Shown here piece after piece: positions 25,838-34,936 of a stretch of 64,000 nucleotides of DNA; position 1 is the stretch's first letter; the number at the start of each line of letters is the position of its first letter. Origin of the DNA: CALJDF01 sp038121105 (GTDB lineage: Bacteria > Pseudomonadota > Alphaproteobacteria > SHVP01); the NCBI GenBank assembly GCA_038121105.1, contig JAYONB010000006.1, positions 131,332 to 195,331 on the forward strand, written 5' to 3'. Made by a program: the position numbers and the translations under genes. The notes below the pieces were generated by a model, which worked only from the letters and a program-made list of their open reading frames with translations, ran no database searches and was not told the origin of the DNA.

Positions 25838-26834
25838 TTTGCACCGTGGCGGCGGCAGAGTCGGGCGTGGCCGCAAAATGGCAACGGGCGAACTGGCCGC
25901 CCCCGACGTCTTCGAGCGGTGGCGCGGTGTGGCAAAGATCGGCCGCCCGGTTGCACCGGTCTCGATAGTGGCACCCTGCCGGAAGGGCATAGAGATTTGG
26001 CGGCGGCCCGCCGATTTGACCGTAGCCTTTTTCCGCGATGCGTTTCGGCGTCGATGAGATGAGTGCCTGGGTGTAGGGATGGCGCGGATCGTTGAATATC
26101 TGCCGCACGGGCCCGGTCTCGATAATGGAGCCGGCAAACATCACGCATATCCGGGTGCAATAGTGGGCCACGACGCCGAGGTCGTGGGTGATGATCATCG
26201 CCCCCATATCGCGATCGCGCACGAGGCCTTGGAGAAGGTCGAGGATTTGGGCCTGCACAGTCACGTCGAGCCCGGTGGTGGGTTCGTCGGCGATGATCAT
26301 GCGCGGCCCGTTGATCAATGCGAGCGCAATCAACACGCGCTGCGCCATGCCGCCCGACAATTCGTGCGGCCAAGCGCGCATGCGACGCTCGGGGTCAGGA
26401 ATCCCGACCGTAGTCATTGTCTCGACCCCGGCGGCCCAGGCGTCTTCTTTAGAGATGTCGCGATGTTCGCGTTGGGCGCGGACCAACTGTTTGCCGACGC
26501 GGCTGAGTGGATCAAGCGAGGTGAGCGGCGACTGCACGATCATCGTGAGTTCGGTACCGCGGATGCGATTGAGCTCTTCGGCCGCCAGGCCGAGAATTTC
26601 GTTGCCGTCGAAACGGACCGAGCCCTCGACGACGCGCGCCGGCGGTTGCAGGAGCCCCATGATCGACATCGCGGTGAGCGACTTGCCGGCACCGGTTTCC
26701 CCGACGATGCCGACGACCTCGCCCTTGTCGACCTCGAAGGTGACGCCGTTCAGCCCTTTCGCAATCCTCAGATTGTTGTTGAGGTCGTGCGAGATGAAGT
26801 GGGTGTGAAGGTTCGAGACCTCAAGCAGGCTCAT
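25830..26834 (-). CDS. Oligopeptide/dipeptide-type ABC importer ATPase (DppD/OppD-like)
   Basis: A 334-residue ABC ATPase with Walker A GETGAGKSL, signature LSGGMAQRV, Walker B MIIADEPTTGLD and the C-terminal Cys-containing extension (ALPAGCHYRDRCNRAADLC). It is the DppD member of the pair. The start at 26834 is fixed by an ATGA overlap with the permease gene upstream. Together with DppF-like protein it energises import by the two permeases below. Confidence 0.93.
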   Translation of the reverse strand: MSLLEVSNLHTHFISHDLNNNLRIAKGLNGVTFEVDKGEVVGIVGETGAGKSLTAMSIMGLLQPPARVVEGSVRFDGNEILGLAAEELNRIRGTELTMIVQSPLTSLDPLSRVGKQLVRAQREHRDISKEDAWAAGVETMTTVGIPDPERRMRAWPHELSGGMAQRVLIALALINGPRMIIADEPTTGLDVTVQAQILDLLQGLVRDRDMGAMIITHDLGVVAHYCTRICVMFAGSIIETGPVRQIFNDPRHPYTQALISSTPKRIAEKGYGQIGGPPPNLYALPAGCHYRDRCNRAADLCHTAPPLEDVGGGQFARCHFAATPDSAAATVQNG

Positions 26835-27721
26835 TTGCCGGTCGCCTTCCGACGCGGATCCAACAGATCCTGCAGCCCGTCGCCCAAGAGGTTGAAGCCG
26901 AGCACGATTCCGACCAGCGCAAGACCCGGAAATAGTGCGACCCACCATTCGCCACTGATGATGAACTCGGCGCCCTGGCGGATCATTGCGCCCCACTCAG
27001 GCGTGGGCGCCTGAATGCCGACGCCGATGAACGCGAGCGTGGCGCTAATGCGGACCGCCCAGGCCATGCGCACCGCGATCATGGCGGTGGAGCCACGGAT
27101 CGCGTTAGGCAAAAGGTGAACAAAAAGAATGCGCCAGGTCGGGTTGCCGGCGGCCACGGCCGAGTCGACAAAGCCGCTGGAGCGCAGGGCCAACACCTCG
27201 GAACGGACCAAGCGGGTGAAGATCGGCGCATCAAGGAAGCCGATGACCAGCACCACGTTGACCAGCGATTGGCCGGTGGCGGCGACCACCGCGAGGGCCA
27301 AGACGATGGACGGAAATGAGCGCACGACATCCATAGTGCGGAGCACGACTTCGTCGATCATCCCGCCCTTGTAACCGGCGATAAGGCCCAGCGGCACGCC
27401 GATCACCAACATGATGATGGCCGACGGCACAGCGATCCCGAAGGCAAAGCGCGCCCCGTGCATCACGCGGCTGAAGACATCCATACCGTTGCCGTCCGAC
27501 CCGAACCAGAATTCGGGTCCCGGCGGAAATAAGACCTTGCTCGAGAACGTTTCGATCGCGCCAAAGGGCGATATCACGTTGGCGAAGACCGCAACAAAGG
27601 CGAAGATCACGACGATCAAGAAACCGATCGCAAAGGTCGGGCTGCGGCGCGTGACACCGAGAATGCGCCCGGTCCAAGTGAAGCCGGGTTCCGCGGATGA
27701 GGTGGCGGCAATATCGGTCAT
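26831..27721 (-). CDS. ABC importer permease, DppC/OppC-like
   Basis: A 296-residue inner membrane protein with an N-terminal helix (about 30-52), the OppC N-terminal domain and five further helices. The EAA loop (EVLALRSSGFVDSAVAAGNPTWRILFVHLLPN) contacts the ATPases. Ends near FNLLGDGLQDLLDPR, a family hallmark. ATGA overlaps at both ends, with the DppB-like gene before it and the ATPase after. Confidence 0.93.
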   Translation of the reverse strand: MTDIAATSSAEPGFTWTGRILGVTRRSPTFAIGFLIVVIFAFVAVFANVISPFGAIETFSSKVLFPPGPEFWFGSDGNGMDVFSRVMHGARFAFGIAVPSAIIMLVIGVPLGLIAGYKGGMIDEVVLRTMDVVRSFPSIVLALAVVAATGQSLVNVVLVIGFLDAPIFTRLVRSEVLALRSSGFVDSAVAAGNPTWRILFVHLLPNAIRGSTAMIAVRMAWAVRISATLAFIGVGIQAPTPEWGAMIRQGAEFIISGEWWVALFPGLALVGIVLGFNLLGDGLQDLLDPRRKATGK

Positions 27722-28734
27722 GGTCGCAACGTCGCGCGCGGTTCGAGGAGTAAGACCAACACGTCAATCACGATAAAGACGGCAACCGAAAACAGCGCAA
27801 GGACCAGCACGTAGCCCTGCACGGCAGCGAAGTCGCCCGTGAGGATGGCGTTCAACCCCCACTGCCCGAGACCGCCCCACGCAAAGATAAGCTCGATCAA
27901 AGAGACGGCGGCAAGCAGCCCGGTGAGTTCGGTGCCGATAAACGTGAGAACCGGAGTAATGGAATTGCGCAGGGCGATGCGTCGGACCGTTCGCGGCCGC
28001 AAGCCTTGCGACCTGGCGTAGCGCACGTAGTCGCTATTCAGAACTTCGAGCGAGATCGCACGAGTGTGTTTGATGATAGGCGCGGCAACGATGATGGAGA
28101 ACAAAATAACCGGCAACGCAAGCTGGCTCGCCGCGGTCCAGGCAGTGGACCATTGCCCCGTCAGCAAGCTGTCGACGAGGTAGCTGCCGGTAATATCGCG
28201 CGGTGGGAAGGTTGCGAGGTCAAGCCGACCCAAAGGGGGTGGCGCCCAGCGCAAAAGGAAAAAGAAGACGAAGATCGACATCAAGGCGATCCAGTAGGTC
28301 GGCACGGAGAAGCCGAAGAGCGAGACAAATCGACTGACCTGATCGAAGAGCTTGTTCGGTCTTTGTGCCGCACGCAGGCCGACGGGGACGCCGACAAGGG
28401 CGCCGAGCAGGACGGCCGACAAGAGAAGTTCAAGACTGGCCGGCAGGCGGTTGCGGATTTCGTCCGCGACCCGCTCGCTGGACTGCCAGGATTCGCCGAG
28501 GTCGCCGGTGGCGAGCTTGCCGACATAGATGCCGAACTGAACGAAGAAGGGCTGGTCGAGACCGAGCTCGCGCTCGATTTCGGCCAACGCCGCTTCGTCG
28601 GCCATCGGCCCGGCGAGCATGGCCACAGGGTCCTGCTCGCCGATCCGAAGCAACATGAACGTCAAGAAGGTGATGCCCAATAGAATGGGCACCACCATCA
28701 AGAGTCGCCGCCTAAAGAATTGGCGGAGTGTCAT
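27718..28734 (-). CDS. ABC importer permease, DppB/OppB-like
   Basis: A 338-residue inner membrane permease. The N-terminal segment MTLRQFFRRRLLMVVPILLGITFLTF is the usual first helix; the EAA loop region (SLEVLNSDYVRYARSQGLRPRTV) and the LIELIFAWGGLGQWGLNAI segment are typical of DppB. It pairs with the DppC-like protein. Overlaps that gene by ATGA and follows the binding-protein gene by 34 bases. Confidence 0.93.
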   Translation of the reverse strand: MTLRQFFRRRLLMVVPILLGITFLTFMLLRIGEQDPVAMLAGPMADEAALAEIERELGLDQPFFVQFGIYVGKLATGDLGESWQSSERVADEIRNRLPASLELLLSAVLLGALVGVPVGLRAAQRPNKLFDQVSRFVSLFGFSVPTYWIALMSIFVFFFLLRWAPPPLGRLDLATFPPRDITGSYLVDSLLTGQWSTAWTAASQLALPVILFSIIVAAPIIKHTRAISLEVLNSDYVRYARSQGLRPRTVRRIALRNSITPVLTFIGTELTGLLAAVSLIELIFAWGGLGQWGLNAILTGDFAAVQGYVLVLALFSVAVFIVIDVLVLLLEPRATLRP

Positions 28735-28768
28735 CCCTGAGGACTGAAACTAGGAGGTACGAGACCCC

Positions 28769-30364
28769 TTAGCTGCCGTCACACCTCAGGTGTTTCCAGA
28801 CCAAGCGGTCATGCTGATGCCACAACCACCCGTTGATGCACGGCACGGTGACCGCATAGGTCTTCGGGAAGTGCGTAACAACGAAGGTTGCGTCGTCGGC
28901 ATGGATCTTCTGCGCCTTATGAGCGAGCTCAACCCGTTTGTTGTGGTCGGTCTCGGCAATCAACGCATCCACGGCCGCATCGAATTGGTCGCTCTTGTAG
29001 TCGTTGACGTTCGACGACCCCTTTTGGTGGGCCGACAGGTAGAACGCATAGCCCGGCGCCAGCACGAAGGCGTTGGCGAGATGCGGGAAGAACGGCAGGT
29101 CACGCTTGCCGGGGCGACGACGCGAGTTCATTTCCGCTTTCGGAATCCGCTTGAGGGCTAGGTTCACGCCCACTTTGGCAAGCGCGTCCTTGGCCTGGAT
29201 CGCCAGGGGTTCTTCCCACCACCAGTTGTCGGTGTATTCCAACTCGATGTCGAGACCGTTCCCGTGTCCCGCTTCGCTAAGCAGCGCGCGGGCTTTGTCC
29301 AGGTCCTGGTTCGCCATGTGCGACGCGGTGTGGAAGTCGCCGAAGGCCGGGGCCAAGATCGAGTCGGCGCGTTCGCCCAGGCCACGGAAAACGGCTTCGC
29401 CGATGGCGTCGTAGTCCATTGCGTGGATGATGGCCTGACGCACCCGGATGTCGTCGAACGGCGGGAAGTTCGGGTTCATCCGCAGCGTCGCCATGCCGGT
29501 GCCGGGCACGCTGTCGACTTTGACGTTGGGGTCTTTGCTGAGGTCGACCAACTGCTGGATCGGCATTTGATCGGCCCAGTGGACCTGGCCGCTCTTGACC
29601 AAAGCCGCACGGCTGGCCGCCGACGGAATTTCACGGAAGACCACGCGATTGAAGTGAGGCTCGTCCGAGAAATAGTTCTTGTTCAGCGTGAAGACCGCGC
29701 CCTCGCCGGGACGTACCGACTCGACATGATAGGGCCCGAAGCCTGCGGTGTTCTTGGCCATCCATTTGGTGGCCCATTTGTCGTCGTCGGTCGCGAACTG
29801 TTTGATGTGCTTGGAGTCGACAAGAGCCGGGAACACGGTTGTGAGAATGCGCGGGAAGATCGCGTTCGGGGTCGTCAGCGTGAACGTGACCTCGTCGTCT
29901 GCCGTCGCCTCGACCGAGCCGACGCGACCGACGGTGCGCATGAAGTTGCCGGTCCGTTTGCGATCGGCCGCCATCTCCCAAGAATAGGCGACATCGTGCG
30001 CGGACAGTTCGTTGCCGAACGGGCTCTTGACGCCCGGACGGATCTTGAAGGTGATCACACGACCACCGTCACGAATGTCCCAGCTGCTCGCCATGTGCGG
30101 CTCGACGTTGGCCGAATCGATGACCTCCCGACCCGTCGAGTCGGTAACGATGGAGTGTTTGGTCAAGTTCTCATAGACGTTGACTGCGGACTCGAGCATG
30201 CCAGCCTGCCAGTTGTCGGAATCGAAGCTGGCCGGGGTGGCGGTATAGGCAAAGATAAATGTGCGATCCGCAGCTTGGGCAGCAGTGCCCAGCAGCGCCG
30301 TGCTTGCGCCGAGCGCAATCGCCGTGGCGAGCGCGCGCGGACGGAACTTGTCTGTCTGTTTCAT
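28769..30364 (-). CDS. ABC importer substrate-binding protein, family 5
   Basis: A 531-residue periplasmic binding protein of the Dpp/Opp/nickel SBP family 5. Signal peptide at 1-32 (basic start KQTDKFRPR, hydrophobic core, cleavage near AQAADR). The family blocks NVEPHMASSWDIRDGGRVITFKIR and DDIRVRQAIIHAMDYDAIGEAVFRG are clear. It binds peptides, opines or other zwitterionic ligands; which one is not readable. GGGAGGAACC precedes the ATG. First gene of the ten-gene operon, expected at the highest level, divergent from the LysR gene. Confidence 0.93.
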   Translation of the reverse strand: MKQTDKFRPRALATAIALGASTALLGTAAQAADRTFIFAYTATPASFDSDNWQAGMLESAVNVYENLTKHSIVTDSTGREVIDSANVEPHMASSWDIRDGGRVITFKIRPGVKSPFGNELSAHDVAYSWEMAADRKRTGNFMRTVGRVGSVEATADDEVTFTLTTPNAIFPRILTTVFPALVDSKHIKQFATDDDKWATKWMAKNTAGFGPYHVESVRPGEGAVFTLNKNYFSDEPHFNRVVFREIPSAASRAALVKSGQVHWADQMPIQQLVDLSKDPNVKVDSVPGTGMATLRMNPNFPPFDDIRVRQAIIHAMDYDAIGEAVFRGLGERADSILAPAFGDFHTASHMANQDLDKARALLSEAGHGNGLDIELEYTDNWWWEEPLAIQAKDALAKVGVNLALKRIPKAEMNSRRRPGKRDLPFFPHLANAFVLAPGYAFYLSAHQKGSSNVNDYKSDQFDAAVDALIAETDHNKRVELAHKAQKIHADDATFVVTHFPKTYAVTVPCINGWLWHQHDRLVWKHLRCDGS

Positions 30365-30464
30365 AGGTTCCTCCCTTTATGTCGCGCTTCGCCCGAAGGA
30401 CGTGCGCTTGGGCCGATAAGACAAGGCGCGCGGTCCATTGACAACCAAGGAATTTACCCCCCAC

Positions 30465-30480
30465 AGTTAAGCAAAACTAA
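30465..30480. promoter_or_regulatory. Candidate LysR-type half-site pair between lysR and the ABC operon
   Basis: GTTA (30465-30468) and TAAC (30477-30480) form an inverted repeat around 8 AT-rich bases, 17 bases before the LysR start. A TTGACA (30437-30442) on the plus strand lies close. Layout fits autoregulation by the LysR product with activation of the divergent operon, but the repeat is short. Confidence 0.35.
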
Positions 30481-30497
30481 CGCATGAGAGTCCCACG

Positions 30498-31424
30498 ATG
30501 CCACGCGAACTTCCCCCGCTTAACGCAGTACGGGCATTCGAGGCTGCCGCACGCAACCTAAGCATGGCGCTGGCGGCGCGCGAATTGGGTGTTTCGGCTG
30601 GCGCCGTCAGCCAGCAGGTGCGCCAGCTCGAGGACTATTTCGAAACCCGCTTGTTCCTGCGCGAAACCCGCAAGATTTCTCTGACCTCGGCGGGACAGGC
30701 CTGTCTGCCGGCGTTGACCGAGGGCTTGGATCGGATCGAAGAAGCAGTGCGCCGATTAACCCAGGCGCAAAAACCGGGCCGCGTAACCGTCAGCGTCGAG
30801 ACCTCGTTTGCCGAGCGTTGGCTGATCCCACGCCTGACCCAATTCAATCAGGTCTATCCCGAAATCGTCGTCGAGTTGGTCGGGCGCCCCATCGACCCCG
30901 AAACGATGGCGTACAAAACGAATATCGCCATCGCCTACGGGCCCCGTCGCTATCAAGGCTTGATCGTCGAACGGATCATGGAAGAGGGCATCTTTCCGGT
31001 GTGCAGTCCGGCCTTTGCGGCGCGACATCGACTGAAACACCCGACCGATTTGCGCGGCATCCCCCTCCTCCACGACGATACGATGGGCGGCAACGCCTGG
31101 TTCCCCGATTGGCAAGACTGGCTGACCGCGCAAGGCGTGCACGACATCGACACCGCAGGGGGGCACCGCTTCACGGTTGCCGGCATGGCGCTCGAATCGG
31201 GGCGCCAGGGCCAAGGCATCGTGTTGGGTCGGGGCGCTTTAGTCGAACGCGACCTTGCGTCGGAGACATTGACCGCACCGTTCGGCACCGAAGGCGGCCC
31301 GTCGTTCGACTATTACACGGTCGGGCTTCAGGCCGCCCTTGAGCTGCCGCAGGTGGCGTTGTTTCGCGACTGGCTGATGGAAGAAGGATCGAAAACGCAC
31401 GCCGTGGTGCGCCTAGCCAGTTAG
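30498..31424 (+). CDS. LysR-family transcriptional regulator, GcvA-like
   Basis: A 308-residue LysR regulator. The N-terminal helix-turn-helix (LPPLNAVRAFEAAARNLSMALAARELGVSAGAVSQQVRQLEDY) is GcvA-like; residues about 95-300 form the periplasmic-binding-fold effector domain. It should bind an inducer and act as a tetramer on the divergent operon at 30364. Its TAG overlaps the TAA of the convergent CoA ligase by four bases. It probably controls the ABC operon; it could also act on the operon to its right. Confidence 0.92.
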   Translation: MPRELPPLNAVRAFEAAARNLSMALAARELGVSAGAVSQQVRQLEDYFETRLFLRETRKISLTSAGQACLPALTEGLDRIEEAVRRLTQAQKPGRVTVSVETSFAERWLIPRLTQFNQVYPEIVVELVGRPIDPETMAYKTNIAIAYGPRRYQGLIVERIMEEGIFPVCSPAFAARHRLKHPTDLRGIPLLHDDTMGGNAWFPDWQDWLTAQGVHDIDTAGGHRFTVAGMALESGRQGQGIVLGRGALVERDLASETLTAPFGTEGGPSFDYYTVGLQAALELPQVALFRDWLMEEGSKTHAVVRLAS

Positions 31425-32896
31425 GTCTGCGCCGGCAAACGTTCGACCAGATCGTTCTTGAGGACCTTTCCTTGCGCGCTTTTGGGCAGGTCGTCGATGA
31501 AGAAGACCGCTTTGGGCACTTTGTAGGGCGCGAGCGCGCCACGGCAATAGGCGATCAATGCTTCGGCATCGGCCTCGCCCTCGGCGACGACAAAGGCGGC
31601 GACTTCCTCGCCCAACTCGGGCGAAGGCCACGCCACCACGGCGGCGTCATGCACGGTCTCATGCTTGCACAACAGATCTTCGATCTCGGCGGGGTAAATG
31701 TTGATACCGCCGCGAATGATCATGTCTTTGACCCGACCGACGACGTAGAGATAGCCCTCATCGTCGACTTTGCCGAGATCGCCGGTGTAGTACCAACCGT
31801 CGCGGAACGATTTTTTGGTTTCTTCTTCGTTGTTGTAGAAGCCGTCGGGCAGCCACGGCGCGCGCTGGCGAATGCGGCCGACCATGCCGGCATCAAGCGG
31901 CGCGTCGTTCTCGTCGACGACCTGAAATTCGTTACGGTAGGCGGCGCGCCCAACCGAAGCCGCCTTCTCTTGCGGATCGTTGGGGGCGAGGAGCGCAACG
32001 CCGCCGCCCTCGGTGGAACTGAATAGATTGACGAAATAGGGGCACAGATCGCGTTTGATCGCTTCGCGCTCGTCGCCATGCAGGATCGACCCGCTGGAAA
32101 TCAGCATCCGCAAGTTCGGGAACAGCAACGATTTGCCATCGGCGATCGCAAGCATGCGGCGAAATAGCGTCGGCACCAGAAAGAGCGTGGTGATGCCCAG
32201 GGTATTGACCGCTTTCGCGAGTTCTTCCGCCTTGTAGGGCGGGGGGTGCATCACCACGGTCGCACCGAAAAAGAGATTGGAGATCGTAAAGCCGCGACCG
32301 CCGCCGAAATAAAGCGGCGTGGCCAGAATGTTGCGGTCGTGTTCGTTAAACCCGAGATCGACGGTTTGCGACAAGAACCGCAAGACCATTTGCCGGTGGG
32401 TAACCAGCGGCCCCTTGGGAATGCCGGTGGTGCCCGACGACAGCGAGAGCCACAGCGGATCATCGATGTTGTTGGGGAAATTGCCGTCGGTCCCCTGCCC
32501 TGCAACGGCGTCGTGCCATGAATCGTCAATGCACAGCGTGCGCACGCCTTCGACCGGGCTTTCGGCAATGACGGCCGTGGCGCCGAAAAATGCCGCGATG
32601 CGGCTTTTTTCTTCCGGGGTCCAGCGGATATCCATGGGCAACAAAATCGCGCCCATGCGGAACAAGCCGAACATCAACCCGAGATGCGCAGCCGTATCGG
32701 GCATCGATAGCCCCACGATGTCGCCCGCCTTGATGCCTTGCGCAATGAGGTGATTGGCTGTGCGCCGCATCAAGGTTTCGAAGGCCGCATAGGTGATGAC
32801 GTTGCCATCGCGCTCGATAAGCGCAGGGTGCGCTGGGCGCCGCCCGGCATTGTGCGAGATCGCGTCGGCGATATGCAGCAGGGTATCGCGCGCCAT
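31421..32896 (-). CDS. Acyl-CoA ligase (ANL superfamily), operon B
   Basis: A 491-residue AMP-forming ligase with P-loop LSSGTTGIPKGP, A5 region LFSSTEGGG, segment DGWYYTGDLGKVDDEGYLY, hinge RVKDMIIRGGINIYPAEIE and catalytic Lys in LPKSAQGKV. The N-terminus is somewhat shorter than in the 525-residue copy but complete. ATG at 32896 is chosen for its fit to the family; the frame is open further upstream as an antisense-like extension. Three bases separate it from the amidohydrolase gene. It ends in an overlap with the convergent LysR gene, so no terminator lies between. Confidence 0.92.
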   Translation of the reverse strand: MARDTLLHIADAISHNAGRRPAHPALIERDGNVITYAAFETLMRRTANHLIAQGIKAGDIVGLSMPDTAAHLGLMFGLFRMGAILLPMDIRWTPEEKSRIAAFFGATAVIAESPVEGVRTLCIDDSWHDAVAGQGTDGNFPNNIDDPLWLSLSSGTTGIPKGPLVTHRQMVLRFLSQTVDLGFNEHDRNILATPLYFGGGRGFTISNLFFGATVVMHPPPYKAEELAKAVNTLGITTLFLVPTLFRRMLAIADGKSLLFPNLRMLISSGSILHGDEREAIKRDLCPYFVNLFSSTEGGGVALLAPNDPQEKAASVGRAAYRNEFQVVDENDAPLDAGMVGRIRQRAPWLPDGFYNNEEETKKSFRDGWYYTGDLGKVDDEGYLYVVGRVKDMIIRGGINIYPAEIEDLLCKHETVHDAAVVAWPSPELGEEVAAFVVAEGEADAEALIAYCRGALAPYKVPKAVFFIDDLPKSAQGKVLKNDLVERLPAQT

Positions 32897-32898
32897 GG

Positions 32899-33759
32899 CT
32901 AGAGCTTGTAGATGCGCGCGGTGTTGTCGCGCAGGAAGAGTTTGAGCGACTCGGGACGCAGGCCGAGATCTTCGATTTCTTTGCGTGTGCGTTCGAAGTC
33001 GAGCACCGGGAAGTCGGTACCGAAGATGACTTTGTGTTTGCCGTAGGTGTTGATGTAGTGGACGAATTCCTGCGGCCAGTATTTCGGCCCATGCGCGTCG
33101 GAGCCGATGTAGATGTTGGGGTGTTTCCACGCCATCGCGATCATTTCGCTGGCCCAGGGAATGCCGACGTGGATTCCGACCAGAACCAATTCCGGGAAAT
33201 CGCAGGCGACATCGTCCAACAGGATCGGTCGACCGGTGCTGCGCAAGCGCCGCTCTGGGTTGTAGACCAGCGATTGGCCGACCTGCATCTGGATCGGAAT
33301 ATCGAGCTCGACGCACTTGGCGTAGAACGGATATACGCGTGCATGGTTGATCGGCATGTCGAACCAATGGGGATACCAGTGGGCGCCGATGAACCCAAGA
33401 TCGTTGACCGCGCGCTCAAGCTCCTTCACCCCTTTCATGCCCTGGGTCGGGTCGATCCCGGCGAGCCCCTTGAAGCGATCGGGATGCGCCTTTACGGCGT
33501 CAGCGACCATCTCGTAGGGAATGTAGGAACTTCCCGGCAAGCCCATTTGTCCGCTTTTGTTGGCGATCAAGAACGAGACCTCGATGCCGGCGGCGTCCAT
33601 ACGGCGCAGCATTTCGTCATGAGAGATGCCGGTATAGGTGCTCTGATCGACCCCGATCTTGCCGGTAAAGAACTCCTTGTTTGAGTCCGGGCGGAGCGCA
33701 TTAGCTTCGTCGGTCCAGATGTTGACGACCGCGTCGATGGCTTTGATGTCGTAGCTCAT
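32899..33759 (-). CDS. Amidohydrolase-2 family protein lacking the HxH motif (operon B copy)
   Basis: A 286-residue paralog of the protein at 23862. Shared blocks include GAHWYPHWF, YAKCVELDIPIQMQVG, LVGIHVGIPW, MAWKHPNIYIGSDAHGPKYWP and VIFGTDFPV. Its first strand reads IDAVVNIWT where HxH is expected, and the strand that carries His in its paralog (MQVGHN) reads MQVGQS. Unless metal is held differently, it cannot be a standard metal hydrolase; such sequences may form a distinct subfamily. Start ATG at 33759. Neighbours are a CoA ligase and an acyl-CoA dehydrogenase. Confidence 0.88.
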   Translation of the reverse strand: MSYDIKAIDAVVNIWTDEANALRPDSNKEFFTGKIGVDQSTYTGISHDEMLRRMDAAGIEVSFLIANKSGQMGLPGSSYIPYEMVADAVKAHPDRFKGLAGIDPTQGMKGVKELERAVNDLGFIGAHWYPHWFDMPINHARVYPFYAKCVELDIPIQMQVGQSLVYNPERRLRSTGRPILLDDVACDFPELVLVGIHVGIPWASEMIAMAWKHPNIYIGSDAHGPKYWPQEFVHYINTYGKHKVIFGTDFPVLDFERTRKEIEDLGLRPESLKLFLRDNTARIYKL

Positions 33760-33782
33760 GCTTTTTTTCCTTTGTTGGGCGC

Positions 33783-34925
33783 CTAGAGACCGGCTTCGCG
33801 CGCAATGATGTCGCGTTGAATTTCGTTGGCGCCTTCGCCGAACGTGTAGAGGCGCGAGTCGCGCCAAAGGCGCTGCATGTCGCTTTCGATGGCGTAGCCC
33901 GCGCTCGCGAGCAACTGCATCCCGTGATGGGTGACGTATTGCAGACATTCCGAGGCGACCATTTTGGCCTGCGCGGCTTCTTTGCGGCAGCGCGCGCCTT
34001 GATCGACCAACCAGGCGAGGTGATAGAGGATGAAGCGCGCTTGGTCGACGCGGGTTTGCATGTCGGCGATTCGGTGGGCGACCGCCTGGAACTTACCGAG
34101 CGGCCGGCCGAATTGTTCGCGTTCTTTGACATGGGCGACCGCGATATCGACGGCGCGCTGCGACTGGCCGATGGCATTGGCGGCTTGGCCGGAGCGGCTG
34201 TATTGCAACGTCGACATCAAATGCTTGAAGCCGTCGCCTTCGTCGCCGAGCAAGCCTTCTTCGGGCACAAAGACGTCCTCGAAGGCGATATCCCAGGAGG
34301 ACAGACAGTTGTTGCCGACCTTTGCGAGCGGCGTCATATGGATGCCCTCGGCGCCGCGCGGGACCAGCAGCATCGAGATACCCCTGTTTCCCGTCGATCC
34401 TTCGGTAGTGCGACACGCGGTGACGATGTAGTCGGCTTGGTCGGCGCTGCTGATCCAGGTCTTGCGCCCATTGACGATCCAGCCCCCGTCGCCACGACGC
34501 GCGCGGGTGATCAGCGCGCCGGCATCGGTGCCGGCACCGGGTTCGGTGAGGCCGAGCGAAAAGCGCAACTCGCCGGCGATGATCTTCGGCAGCAGCGTTT
34601 CGCGCTGTCGTTCCGAGCCATAGGTGTAGATCGACATACCGCCGAACCCGAGCGTGGTACCCAACAACGACGCGGCCATCGCCGCGTGGTACCCGAGCCG
34701 TTCGTGCGCCACGGCCACGGTCTGCCACGCGCCGCCGAGTCCGCCATACGTCTCGGGAAACGGGATCGCGAGCAACCCAAGGTCGGCATAGTGCTTAAGC
34801 AAGAAGTCGGGCGGCTCATGCGCTTGATCGCGACGGCGTACTTCTTCGGGCGGCAAATGCAGCGCGATCATTTTGTCGACTGAGTCGAGAAGCGCGCGCT
34901 GTTCGTCGGTGAGGCCGAAGTCCAT
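33783..34925 (-). CDS. Acyl-CoA dehydrogenase
   Basis: A 380-residue FAD enzyme that introduces a 2,3-double bond in an acyl-CoA and passes electrons to ETF. N-terminal MDFGLTDEQRALLDSV, the YGGLGG and LGLTEPGAGTDAG flavin-binding segments, NGRKTWISSA and the C-terminal RLYTFGEGANEIQRDIIAREAGL block are all standard. Start at 34925 is the family-typical Met, 11 bases after the permease stop. It would act on the CoA ester made by the ligase two genes downstream. Confidence 0.93.
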   Translation of the reverse strand: MDFGLTDEQRALLDSVDKMIALHLPPEEVRRRDQAHEPPDFLLKHYADLGLLAIPFPETYGGLGGAWQTVAVAHERLGYHAAMAASLLGTTLGFGGMSIYTYGSERQRETLLPKIIAGELRFSLGLTEPGAGTDAGALITRARRGDGGWIVNGRKTWISSADQADYIVTACRTTEGSTGNRGISMLLVPRGAEGIHMTPLAKVGNNCLSSWDIAFEDVFVPEEGLLGDEGDGFKHLMSTLQYSRSGQAANAIGQSQRAVDIAVAHVKEREQFGRPLGKFQAVAHRIADMQTRVDQARFILYHLAWLVDQGARCRKEAAQAKMVASECLQYVTHHGMQLLASAGYAIESDMQRLWRDSRLYTFGEGANEIQRDIIAREAGL

Positions 34926-34936
34926 ATCCGTTCTCG

